A stretch of DNA of 14,412 nt from an uncultured Micrococcales bacterium (GCA_903915555.1 CAIWTL010000452.1:1-14412), one strand, 5' to 3'. Positions 7,008-13,662 are shown, counted from the first letter of the stretch. The notes: generated by a model not told the origin, from the letters alone. Translations and numbers: made by a program.

Positions 7008-7343
7008 ATGACGACGATCAAGGCCACGTGCCCCACCTGCGGCGACATCGACCTCAAGCCGAGGGACATCCACGTCGTCGTCGCCCCGGCGGCCGGATGG
7101 GCGACCTACTCCTTCGTATGTCCTTCCTGCGAGGACGACGTCACCAAGAGCGCCGACGACGAGGTGGTCACGTTGCTGCGGGGAGCCGGTGTCACAGTCG
7201 AGCGTGTCCACGTCCCGGCAGAGGCCCTCGAACTCCATCTCGGTCCACCTATCGACGCCGACGACCTGATCGACTTCGGGCTCACGCTGGCTGCGGCCGA
7301 CGCCCTGGTCGAGGTTCTGTCGGCCGAGTCGGCAGGACGCTGA
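7008..7343 (+). CDS. Small zinc-ribbon-like protein of unknown function
   Basis: This 111-aa protein has two CPxC knuckles, Cys8/Cys11 (CPTC) and Cys38/Cys41 (CPSC), spaced as in a zinc ribbon that would bind one metal ion. The segment between them is a short beta-rich stretch (LKPRDIHVVVAPAAGWATYS). The C-terminal half is acidic and probably helical. It resembles small uncharacterised actinobacterial proteins that begin MTTIKATCPTCG, but I know of no assigned function. The ATG lies 7 nt after a strong AAGGAGG, and starts further upstream lack such a site and are not family-like. The structured leader before it suggests that its expression is controlled. Nothing in the sequence points to DNA binding rather than protein binding. 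Confidence 0.8.
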   Translation: MTTIKATCPTCGDIDLKPRDIHVVVAPAAGWATYSFVCPSCEDDVTKSADDEVVTLLRGAGVTVERVHVPAEALELHLGPPIDADDLIDFGLTLAAADALVEVLSAESAGR

Positions 7344-7369
7344 TCCCCGCCCCCGGCTCCGGAAGGGTT

Positions 7370-7375
7370 TAGGCT
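7370..7375 (+). promoter_or_regulatory. Putative -10 element of the tat operon
   Basis: TAGGCT, preceded by TT, lies 26 bp after the stop of the zinc-ribbon gene. A GTG start of a short ORF follows after 6 nt, the spacing expected for a leaderless transcript. No -35 box is recognisable. It is the same hexamer, at the same distance, as before helY. Confidence 0.5.
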
Positions 7376-7381
7376 GGGGCC

Positions 7382-7444
7382 GTGCCATGTGGGTGCGATG
7401 CCGTCCGGCGCTGCACGAGATGGCAGCGAGAGATGAGGGTCTGA
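7382..7444 (+). CDS. Leaderless upstream ORF (20 aa, three Cys) overlapping the tatA start
   Basis: A 20-codon ORF starts with GTG 6 nt after the putative -10 hexamer TAGGCT. It encodes MPCGCDAVRRCTRWQREMRV. Its TGA stop shares its A with the tatA ATG (TGATG), the overlap that usually means translational coupling. Cysteines are at residues 3, 5 and 11. Five of the 20 codons specify Arg, including AGA, AGG and CGA, which are uncommon in such GC-rich genomes. Leaderless cysteine-containing upstream ORFs are known in mycobacteria, where cysteine supply can tune downstream expression. I infer a regulatory leader peptide for tatA by analogy. It could also be an untranslated 5' region with a chance ORF, since 20 codons is too short for coding statistics. 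Confidence 0.45.
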   Translation: MPCGCDAVRRCTRWQREMRV

Positions 7445-7758
7445 TGCGTTTTCCGCAGGGTGCCGAGTGGCTGATCATCCTGGTCCTGATCCTGTTGTTG
7501 TTCGGCGCCAAGCGGCTTCCTGACATGGCCCGCAGTCTGGGCCGGTCGGCGAGGATCCTAAAGTCCGAGACCAAGGGCCTTCACGACGACAGCGCCGGCG
7601 GTGAGACCGGTGCGCAGCCCCAGACCCCCGCCCTGCCCGCTGCGCAGTCCCCGGCGACCTCGGCTCCTCCCGCGCCGCCCGCCGCTCAGCCCGCACCGGC
7701 ACCCGCGCCGCCCGCCGCTCAGCCGGCACCGGGTGAGGGCACGCCACCTGGTTCCTGA
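7444..7758 (+). CDS. tatA: TatA, twin-arginine translocase subunit
   Basis: TatA oligomerises to form the passage for folded proteins carrying twin-arginine signals. The 104-aa product has the standard plan: a short N-terminus (MRFPQGAEW), one transmembrane helix (about residues 8-20), the FGAKRLPDMARSLG hinge and amphipathic helix (20-45), then a disordered tail. The tail is rich in Pro, Ala and Gln and contains an 11-residue unit, PAPPAAQPAPA, repeated in tandem. The ATG at 7444 overlaps the stop of a short upstream ORF. In-frame ATGs at 7387 and 7420 would add polar residues before the membrane helix and are less likely. tatC follows after 5 bp. No tatB is nearby, which is usual in actinobacteria, where it is encoded elsewhere. 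Confidence 0.94.
   Translation: MRFPQGAEWLIILVLILLLFGAKRLPDMARSLGRSARILKSETKGLHDDSAGGETGAQPQTPALPAAQSPATSAPPAPPAAQPAPAPAPPAAQPAPGEGTPPGS
7669..7734 (+). repeat. 33-bp tandem repeat in the tatA tail
   Basis: Two adjacent 33-bp units match at 30 of 33 bases. They encode PAPPAAQPAPA and PAPPAAQPAPG in the C-terminal tail of TatA. The tail lies beyond the functional core, so changes in copy number would probably be tolerated. Replication slippage is the likely origin. Confidence 0.85.
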
Positions 7759-7763
7759 CCGCC

Positions 7764-8588
7764 ATGCAACGGCGTCACACCGCCCCCGACGGCACGATGC
7801 CGTTGACGGACCACCTGGCGGAGCTCCGCAACCGCCTCTTCAAGTCCGTCCTTGCCATCACGCTCGGATCAGTGGTGGCGTGGTTCTTCTACCCCGCCAT
7901 CTTCGACTTCATCGCCGCCCCATTCGTGGCAGTCATCGAGGAGGCGCGGGCGAACGGTCAGGACGTGCAACTCGCACTCACGGGTGTGGTCGATCCCTTC
8001 GTCCTGCAACTTCAGGTGACAGTCGTCGCCGGCATCCTTGTTTCCTCTCCGGTGTGGGTCTATCAGGTATGGCGCTTCATCACTCCCGGCCTGCACCGCA
8101 ACGAGCGCCGCTGGTCCTTGGTAGTGGTCCTCACTGCGACGCCGCTCTTCCTCGCCGGCGCCGCCCTGGCGTACACCTTCATGCCCCAGGCCTTGGGTTT
8201 CCTCCTTGGCTTCACACCGCAGAACGTCAGCAACATCGTGGACGTCTCGCGGTACGTGAGCTTCTTCCTCAATACCGTCATCGTCTTCGGTATCGGGTTC
8301 CTGCTGCCCCTCTTCGCGTTGCTGCTCAACCTCGCGGGGGTGGTCCCGGCGAAGGCCCTCATCGGCGCCTGGCGCTGGATCCTGCTGGGCACCATCGTGT
8401 TCGCCGCGGTGGCGACCCCGGACGGCAATCCCTTCACCATGTTGATGCTGGCCCTGCCGATCATGCTGCTCCTGCTCGTCGTCATGGCGATCGCATGGCT
8501 CCATGACCGGCGCAAGGGTTCCGACCCGCTCGAGGCGCTCGGGGACGACGAGATGTCCGACATCGATGACCCCACTCCGATCGAATGA
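7764..8588 (+). CDS. tatC: TatC, twin-arginine translocase receptor subunit
   Basis: TatC is the six-helix membrane protein that binds twin-arginine signal peptides and recruits TatA. The 274-aa product has the N-terminal signature MPLTDHLAELRNRL with Glu20 (E. coli Glu15). It also has the cytoplasmic-loop motif YQVWRFITPGLHRNERR with Phe105 and Glu114 (E. coli Phe94 and Glu103). Helices lie at about residues 28-50, 80-103, 117-140, 165-190, 205-218 and 224-245, with a charged cytoplasmic tail. In the fourth helix the usual FE[VLF]P motif reads F179-L180-L181-P182, so the conserved intramembrane Glu (E. coli Glu170) appears replaced by Leu. ATG at 7764, 5 bp after tatA. The lipid kinase gene follows closely, as in several actinobacteria. 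Confidence 0.96.
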   Translation: MQRRHTAPDGTMPLTDHLAELRNRLFKSVLAITLGSVVAWFFYPAIFDFIAAPFVAVIEEARANGQDVQLALTGVVDPFVLQLQVTVVAGILVSSPVWVYQVWRFITPGLHRNERRWSLVVVLTATPLFLAGAALAYTFMPQALGFLLGFTPQNVSNIVDVSRYVSFFLNTVIVFGIGFLLPLFALLLNLAGVVPAKALIGAWRWILLGTIVFAAVATPDGNPFTMLMLALPIMLLLLVVMAIAWLHDRRKGSDPLEALGDDEMSDIDDPTPIE

Positions 8589-8590
8589 TC

Positions 8591-8596
8591 TAGGGT
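8591..8596 (+). promoter_or_regulatory. Putative -10 element of the lipid kinase gene
   Basis: TAGGGT begins 2 bp after the tatC stop and ends 7 nt before the ATG at 8604. No Shine-Dalgarno sequence is visible before that ATG, which favours a leaderless transcript. Read-through from tatC is also possible. Confidence 0.45.
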
Positions 8597-8603
8597 GACG
8601 TCC

Positions 8604-9515
8604 ATGCCAATCACCGTCGGGGTCATCGTGAATCCCACTGCGGGCAAGGGGAAGGGTCGCAAGTCCGCCCAGGAGCTCGCCGAACTACTCCACCGCAAGG
8701 GGATCGATGCGGTCCTCCTGGTCGCGGGCTCCGCCGACGAGGCCCTGTCCATGGCCCGGAAGGCCGTCGCCGACGGCGTCGATGCGATCGTCGCGGCGGG
8801 CGGTGACGGCACCATCAACCTCGGCGTCCAGGCCGTCGCGGGAACCGACACCCCGTTGGCCGTCATTCCGGCGGGTACCGGGAACGACAACGCCCGCATG
8901 TTGGGTCTTCCCCTCGACGATCTGGACGCATGCGTCGATGTCATCGCCGACCTCACCGTGCGGTCCCTCGACCTCGGCCACGTGACGTGTGCGGACGGCT
9001 CGGAGAGGTGGTTCCTCGGCGTGTTGTCGAGCGGCTTCGACTCCAACGTCAACGAGCGCGCCAACCGGATGCGCTGGCCCAAGGGTGAGGCCCGTTACAT
9101 GGTCGGCATCGTGGCGGAGCTCGGAACGTTCAAGCCCGTGCCGTACCGCGTCACGATCGACGGTGAGGAACTGAGTGGCACCGGCATGCTGGTGGCCGTG
9201 GGCAACGGGACGTCGTACGGCGGCGGCATGCGCGTGTGTGAAGGGGCCCGACCCGACGACGGCGAGTTCACCCTCACGTGGCTCCACGAGGTCGGCAAGA
9301 TCGAGTTCCTGCGCGTGTTCCCCTCGGTGTACAAGGGAACACACGTCGACCATCACTCGGTGTCCCAGCACAATGGGGTGCATATCACCCTCGAGGCCCC
9401 CGACCAGGTCGTGTACGCGGACGGGGAACGGATCGGTCCGCTGCCCGCCCAGATCGACCTGCACCCCAGCGCGCTCCGAGTCATCGTGCCGGCTGGGAGT
9501 CCCCTGGGTCTGTGA
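8604..9515 (+). CDS. Diacylglycerol/lipid kinase (DAGK catalytic domain)
   Basis: This 303-aa protein belongs to the soluble diacylglycerol kinase/YegS family, which phosphorylates lipids with ATP at the inner face of the membrane. The N-terminal VGVIVNPTAGKGKGRK is the nucleotide-binding start. GGDGT (residues 66-70) is the family's catalytic glycine-rich motif, followed by PLAVIPAGTGND (84-95). The C-terminal lobe ends with VYADGERIGPLPAQIDL, where Asp-Gly-Glu is the usual acidic active-site triplet. Phosphatidic acid for phospholipid synthesis is the likely product, but specificity cannot be read from the sequence. I chose the ATG at 8604. The GTG at 8595 would add three residues and overlaps the putative -10 hexamer. 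Its place between tatC and helY is a recurrent actinobacterial arrangement. Confidence 0.9.
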   Translation: MPITVGVIVNPTAGKGKGRKSAQELAELLHRKGIDAVLLVAGSADEALSMARKAVADGVDAIVAAGGDGTINLGVQAVAGTDTPLAVIPAGTGNDNARMLGLPLDDLDACVDVIADLTVRSLDLGHVTCADGSERWFLGVLSSGFDSNVNERANRMRWPKGEARYMVGIVAELGTFKPVPYRVTIDGEELSGTGMLVAVGNGTSYGGGMRVCEGARPDDGEFTLTWLHEVGKIEFLRVFPSVYKGTHVDHHSVSQHNGVHITLEAPDQVVYADGERIGPLPAQIDLHPSALRVIVPAGSPLGL

Positions 9516-9617
9516 GGCTGCCCGGTGCGGTCTGGTGTTTCGCGTGCTTGCAGACTGGATCATGGTCTTCGGGTGGGTGAGGTAAGTCGTTCACTGTCGA
9601 CCCTGCAGGAGACCGCT

Positions 9618-9632
9618 GCGCGCGGTGCGCGC
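9618..9632. terminator. GC-rich hairpin, possible terminator of the tat/lipid kinase unit
   Basis: GCGCGC/GCGCGC is a perfect 6-bp stem with a 3-nt loop, about 100 bp after the lipid kinase stop. The lack of a T tract is common for actinobacterial hairpins, but it leaves termination unproven. Confidence 0.25.
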
Positions 9633-9700
9633 CGTGCCGCTGGTGGCGGCGCCTCCTGTGGTGGACCCCAGGTCACGCCGCATCGCGTGAGATAGAGGAT

Positions 9701-9706
9701 TAGTGT
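9701..9706 (+). promoter_or_regulatory. Putative -10 element of the beta-propeller gene
   Basis: TAGTGT fits the TAnnnT pattern and would start a transcript near 9713 with a leader of about 20 nt that contains the Shine-Dalgarno AAAGGAAG. No -35 box is seen. Confidence 0.35.
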
Positions 9707-9733
9707 GCCAAAGAGGATCGAAAGGAAGCCCCC

Positions 9734-10663
9734 ATGTTGCTCTGGCCCAGCTCGCCGTACATGACCGTCCGCCGCATCGCAGTCGGTGCCTGTGTTCTCG
9801 CAGCCATGTCAGGTTCGTTGACCATGACATCGGCCGCCCGAGCGGATGTCTACTGGTCGGGGGAAAGGTTCATCGGCCAGGCCCGGAATGACGGCTCCTC
9901 GCCCGATCCCACCTTCGTCCGGCGGAGCCTGGATGCAACCGCACTCGCGGCCGACCGTTCGCATCTGTACTGGAACAACGGTGAGGCGTCCGACCGGATC
10001 GGCAGTATCGGCCGATCAAGACTCAACGGGACACGCGCCACGATCTTCGTTCCCAAGGTTAAGCAGCCGCAGGGCGTGGCCGTGGACTCCACGCACGTCT
10101 ACTGGACGACCAATGCGGGGTCCATCGGACGAGCGACTACGGCTGCTCGTCCGAACAACCGTCAGATCGATCGGTCCTTCATCACGGGCCTTGACGAGCC
10201 GTCAGGCATCGCCGTGGATTCGCGGCACCTCTACTGGAGCGAAGGCACGAGCATCGCGCGCGCGAACCTCGACGGCACGAATGTCGATCATTCGTTCATC
10301 AGCGGACTGAACGGGCCTTTGTTCTCCATCGCAGTCACCAAGAGTCACCTGTACTGGACAGAACGCGGGGCGGATCGGACCTCAACAGTGGCGCGCGCCC
10401 GGAAGAACGGGACACGCGTCGACCACGGGTTCGTCCCGGGGATCGCGGGCAACGCGACGAGCGTGGCGGCCAGCCGGTCGCACATCTACTGGTCGGTTCC
10501 CGGGGTTTTCAAGCCCGCGACCCGCGCTCTCGGACGTGCGCGGCTCGACGGCACTCGGGTGAACTACGAGTTGATCTCCGGCGCAGACCTTGTGCCGAGT
10601 AGTTCGGCGACCGTGCTCACCGGTCTGGTGGTGAGTCGGAAGTCCGTACCCGCCCGCCGCTAG
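9734..10663 (+). CDS. Secreted six-repeat YW protein, probable YWTD-type beta-propeller
   Basis: The 309-aa product starts with a Sec-type signal: basic TVRR, then a hydrophobic core, and a likely cleavage after AARA (residue 37). The rest is six repeats of about 39-45 residues. Each opens with [DH]xYW (YW at residues 40, 79, 123, 167, 207 and 252), and most continue with a pattern like IxRARLDGT and then hsFIxGL. Six such units are what a closed YWTD (LDL-receptor class B-like) propeller needs, so the domain looks complete. Function is unknown. Binding of an extracellular ligand is the usual role of such folds. The ATG at 9734 has AAAGGAAG 5 nt upstream. Met10 (9761) would give a shorter and more typical signal peptide. 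Both neighbours are conserved housekeeping genes, so this may be an accessory insertion. Confidence 0.75.
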   Translation: MLLWPSSPYMTVRRIAVGACVLAAMSGSLTMTSAARADVYWSGERFIGQARNDGSSPDPTFVRRSLDATALAADRSHLYWNNGEASDRIGSIGRSRLNGTRATIFVPKVKQPQGVAVDSTHVYWTTNAGSIGRATTAARPNNRQIDRSFITGLDEPSGIAVDSRHLYWSEGTSIARANLDGTNVDHSFISGLNGPLFSIAVTKSHLYWTERGADRTSTVARARKNGTRVDHGFVPGIAGNATSVAASRSHIYWSVPGVFKPATRALGRARLDGTRVNYELISGADLVPSSSATVLTGLVVSRKSVPARR

Positions 10664-10804
10664 GCACCTCTGGCGCGGCACATGGCTGCTTTTGCCGCTC
10701 GTTGCTCTCTCGCGGCCGATGTCGCTGGCGGCGCGACATTCAGGTTATTGCCGTAGACCGGTGCACACGGCTGGTCGGCCTACGTGACCAGGCCGGAGGT
10801 CGAT

Positions 10805-10843
10805 CTGTCCTGCGGCGCGTCGCATGATCGTGCTGCAGGACAG
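10805..10843. terminator. Perfect 9-bp inverted repeat, possible terminator or operator
   Basis: CTGTCCTGC (10805-10813) and GCAGGACAG (10835-10843) pair perfectly around a 21-nt loop. It lies 140 bp after the beta-propeller stop and about 30 bp before the helY -10 hexamer. No T tract follows. It may end transcription from upstream, or it may be a protein site near the helY promoter. Confidence 0.35.
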
Positions 10844-10873
10844 TGCACCGGGAGTCCGAGGCGAGGCGGGCAC

Positions 10874-10879
10874 TAGGCT
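10874..10879 (+). promoter_or_regulatory. Putative -10 element of helY
   Basis: TAGGCT is followed by 6 nt and then the helY ATG. With no Shine-Dalgarno sequence between, a leaderless helY mRNA is likely. A matching -35 box is not apparent. Confidence 0.5.
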
Positions 10880-10885
10880 GCGGGC

Positions 10886-13606
10886 ATGAGCAGCCCCGCT
10901 GAGCGGTATGCGGCCGCGCGGCGGCGTGCCCAGGCCACCGGGCTGGTGAGTTTCCAGGAGCACTACCCCTTCCCGCTGGATCCGTTCCAGGTGGCCGCGT
11001 GTGAGGCACTCGCCGACGGCCGCGGCGTGCTCGTGGCAGCGCCCACCGGGGCCGGCAAGACGGTGGTCGGGGAGTTCGCGGTGCACCTGGCCCTGGAGGC
11101 GGGGACGTCGTGCTTCTACACGACCCCCATCAAGGCCCTGTCCAATCAGAAGTACAACGACCTCGTGGAACGGTACGGTCCTGAGCGCGTCGGTCTGCTC
11201 ACCGGGGACAACAGCATCAACTCAGACGCCCCTGTCGTGGTGATGACGACCGAGGTCCTGCGCAACATGATCTACGCCGGGTCCTCGTCGCTGGAGAACC
11301 TGTCCCATGTCGTCATGGATGAGGTCCACTACTTGGCCGACCGGTCACGGGGCGCGGTGTGGGAGGAGGTCCTGATCCACCTGCCGGAGCGCGTGACGGT
11401 CGCTGCTCTGTCGGCAACCGTGTCGAACGCCGAGGAGTTCGGGCACTGGCTGGGAACAGTGCGGGGAGACACCGACGTGATCGTCGAGGAGCACCGGCCG
11501 GTCCCGCTGTGGCAACAGGTGCTCGTCGGTCAGCACCTGCACGACCTCTTCGTCGATGATGACCAGAGGCAGGTGAATCCCGAGCTTCTCCACCGTGCGC
11601 AGGACGACGCCCGCATGGAACGGATGCAGCGGGGGAGGGGTCGCCCACCGCGGGGAGGCAGACGGCCGAGGCGCGACGACCGGGTGTCACGCCCCGGCTA
11701 TGTGCGGCGACTCGATCAGGCGGGACTGCTGCCCGCGATCTCGTTCATCTTCAGCAGGGCCGGCTGCGACGCCGCTGTCGACCAGTGCATGCAGGGGGGT
11801 ATCAGACTCACCGACGAGGCCGAACGCGCCGAGATCCGGGCCTACGCAGAGGCCGCTTGCGCCCGCATCGACCCACGGGACCTCGATGCTCTCGGCTACG
11901 ACTCCTGGCTCTCGGCGCTGGAACGGGGTGTCGCCGCCCATCACGCCGGCATGGTTCCCATGTTCAAGGAGGTCGTGGAAGCGCTCTTCCAGCGTGGGCT
12001 CGTCCGCATGGTCTTCGCGACCGAGACCCTCGCCCTGGGGATCAACATGCCGGCCAGAAGCGTCGTCTTGGAGAAACTCGTCAAGTGGAACGGCGAGACG
12101 CACGTCGATCTCACACCGGGTGAATACACGCAGTTGACCGGCCGCGCCGGCCGACGTGGGATCGACGTCGAGGGTCACGCCGTCGTCGTCTGGCACCGGG
12201 GTCTCGACCCCCGGGAGCTCGCCGGCCTCGCCTCGACCCGGACCTACCCGTTGCGATCGAGTTTCCGGCCGTCCTACAACATGGCCGTCAACCTGGTCGC
12301 CACGACCGGTCGAGAGCGTGCCACGGCGTTGCTCGAGAGTTCGTTCGCGCAATACCAGGCCGATGCCTCCATCGTGAACCTCGCCACCGAGATCCGGCGC
12401 AACGACGATGCACTCATTGGCTACCGAGAGGCGATGGAGTGCCACCTGGGTGATTTCGCCGAGTACGCGCAGCTCCGGGATGAACTCAACTCCCTCGAGC
12501 GCGACGGGGAACGCCGCTCACGCGCAGAGCGACGGGATCGCGCGGTGCGGTCCCTGCGTGACCTGCGGCGTGGGGATGTCGTTCGGGTGGCCGGCGGACG
12601 ACGATCCGGCCCCGCGGTGGTGGTCGAGGCTGCGACGAGTGACGAGAGCGTCGATCCGCGGCTCGTCGCCGTCGACCTGGACCGGCGGGTGAGGCGCCTC
12701 AGCCTCGCCGACTTCCCGGACGGCGCCACGGCTCTGGGGAAGGTCAAGGTCGCCAAGGACTTCCACCTGAGATCCACAGCGGCACGCCAGCAGGTGGCCG
12801 ACCGGTTGCGGGAGGTCGCCCGGGATCTGCCGGACAAGGTGCGGCCCGTCGGTGGTGCCCGCCCCACCGACGACCGGATCGCCGATCTTCGCGCCCGCCT
12901 GCGCAGCCACCCCTGCCACGGGTGCGATGACCGCGAGGCGCACGCCCGCTGGGGGGAGCGCTTCCACAAGTTGCAGCGGCGCACAGACAACCTGCGCCGC
13001 CGCGTCGAGAACCGAACAGCGACAATCGCCCGCCAGTTCGACCGGATCTGCGCACTGCTGGAGTCGTTGGGCTACCTGACCGACGGGGGGGACGTGGTCA
13101 CGCCGGCCGGTCGGGCGTTGGGACGCATCTACGGCGATGCGGACCTTGTCGTCGCGGAGTCCCTGAGAGCGGGCATCCTCGACGAACTGTCGGCGGTGGA
13201 CCTCGCTGCTGTGTGCGCTGTCGTCGTCTATGAGTCGCGGGGGAAGGACGACGGCAGTCCCCTGCGCCTTCCTTCCGGCGCTGCCGGCAGCGCGATCGAC
13301 CGACTCCTCCGGATCTGGGAACGCCTGTCGCAACTCGAGACGGAATACGGTGTTCGGACGCTGCCGGATCCCGACCTCGGACTCGCGTGGCCCATGCTGC
13401 GATGGGCGCAAGGGCAGTCGCTGGACTCGGTCCTGTGGGAGTCGGACATGACAGCGGGCGACTTCGTCCGCTGGTCCAAGCAGGTCATCGACCTACTCGG
13501 ACAGATCGCCGTCGCCGCCGGGGACCGTCCGGTGGCCCACCAGGCCCGTGTCGCCGCCGACCTGGTCGACCGGGGTGTTGTCGCCTACTCCTCGGTCCGG
13601 GAGTGA
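10886..13606 (+). CDS. helY: HelY, Ski2/Mtr4-like DEVH-box RNA helicase
   Basis: HelY is a superfamily 2 ATP-dependent helicase related to eukaryotic Ski2 and Mtr4, thought to act on RNA in the cytoplasm. The 906-aa product is full length. RecA domain 1 has Walker A APTGAGKT (Lys58), motif Ia TTPIKALSNQKYND, DEVH (145-148) and SAT (176-178). A basic Arg/Gly insert lies near residues 245-265. RecA domain 2 has FIFSRAGCD, then FATETLALGINMPARSVVLE and motif VI QLTGRAGRRGID. After a beta-rich insert, the cysteine pair HPCHGCDDREAHARW and a C-terminal DSHCT domain (SLGYLTDGG... onward) complete the Ski2-type architecture. The ATG follows TAGGCT by 6 nt. helY downstream of tatA-tatC is a conserved actinobacterial order, though its functional link to Tat is unknown. 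Confidence 0.95.
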   Translation: MSSPAERYAAARRRAQATGLVSFQEHYPFPLDPFQVAACEALADGRGVLVAAPTGAGKTVVGEFAVHLALEAGTSCFYTTPIKALSNQKYNDLVERYGPERVGLLTGDNSINSDAPVVVMTTEVLRNMIYAGSSSLENLSHVVMDEVHYLADRSRGAVWEEVLIHLPERVTVAALSATVSNAEEFGHWLGTVRGDTDVIVEEHRPVPLWQQVLVGQHLHDLFVDDDQRQVNPELLHRAQDDARMERMQRGRGRPPRGGRRPRRDDRVSRPGYVRRLDQAGLLPAISFIFSRAGCDAAVDQCMQGGIRLTDEAERAEIRAYAEAACARIDPRDLDALGYDSWLSALERGVAAHHAGMVPMFKEVVEALFQRGLVRMVFATETLALGINMPARSVVLEKLVKWNGETHVDLTPGEYTQLTGRAGRRGIDVEGHAVVVWHRGLDPRELAGLASTRTYPLRSSFRPSYNMAVNLVATTGRERATALLESSFAQYQADASIVNLATEIRRNDDALIGYREAMECHLGDFAEYAQLRDELNSLERDGERRSRAERRDRAVRSLRDLRRGDVVRVAGGRRSGPAVVVEAATSDESVDPRLVAVDLDRRVRRLSLADFPDGATALGKVKVAKDFHLRSTAARQQVADRLREVARDLPDKVRPVGGARPTDDRIADLRARLRSHPCHGCDDREAHARWGERFHKLQRRTDNLRRRVENRTATIARQFDRICALLESLGYLTDGGDVVTPAGRALGRIYGDADLVVAESLRAGILDELSAVDLAAVCAVVVYESRGKDDGSPLRLPSGAAGSAIDRLLRIWERLSQLETEYGVRTLPDPDLGLAWPMLRWAQGQSLDSVLWESDMTAGDFVRWSKQVIDLLGQIAVAAGDRPVAHQARVAADLVDRGVVAYSSVRE

Positions 13607-13619
13607 GGGTCGGTCGCCT

Positions 13620-13646
13620 CCCGTCAGGTGCTCGGGCTGTGACGGG
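13620..13646 (+). terminator. Putative hairpin terminator of helY
   Basis: CCCGTCA and TGACGGG form a perfect 7-bp stem around a 13-nt loop, beginning 14 bp after the helY stop. There is no T tract. Its place between helY and the next promoter hexamer suits termination. Confidence 0.4.
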
Positions 13647-13656
13647 GAGTCTCTGC

Positions 13657-13662
13657 TAGCGT
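13657..13662 (+). promoter_or_regulatory. Putative -10 element of the terminal secreted-protein gene
   Basis: TAGCGT lies 29 bp before the ATG at 13692, giving a leader of roughly 20-25 nt that carries AAGGGGAG (13682-13689). No -35 box is evident. Confidence 0.4.

Larger units (their letters stand above)
9516..9733 (+). other. Intergenic region between the lipid kinase gene and the beta-propeller gene
   Basis: This 218-bp gap has no supported gene. It contains a short, very stable stem, GCGCGC-GGT-GCGCGC (9618-9632), without a T tract. Near its 3' end are the hexamer TAGTGT (9701-9706), a plausible -10, and a Shine-Dalgarno AAAGGAAG (9721-9728). I see no tRNA or known RNA element. Confidence 0.5.
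10664..10885 (+). other. Hairpin-rich intergenic region upstream of helY
   Basis: This 222-bp stretch has no supported ORF. It holds CTGGTC/GACCAG (10771-10791), which can also pair with a GACC at 10756-10759, a GGCC/GGCC pair (10777-10794), and the strong CTGTCCTGC/GCAGGACAG stem (10805-10843). The helY -10 hexamer is at its 3' end. The 5' half looks featureless. Confidence 0.5.

Noticed and set aside
7601..8506. 301-aa + strand frame overlapping tatA and tatC
   Set aside because: It is Arg/Pro/His-rich and lies out of frame across two genes with clear Tat signatures.
9516..9733. tRNA or other known RNA gene in the gap
   Set aside because: No T-loop consensus or cloverleaf arms were found. 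The same holds for the gaps at 6797-7007 and 10664-10885.
9591..9830. 79-aa - strand frame partly in the gap before the propeller gene
   Set aside because: It has no good ribosome-binding site and overlaps the signal-peptide coding part of the + strand gene.
10745..11086. 113-aa - strand frame in the gap upstream of helY
   Set aside because: Most of it lies opposite the helY start, and the rest covers the inverted repeats. No motif or ribosome-binding site supports it.
12518..13411. 297-aa open frame on the - strand opposite helY
   Set aside because: A shadow of the helY C-terminal half. It has no family-like motif.
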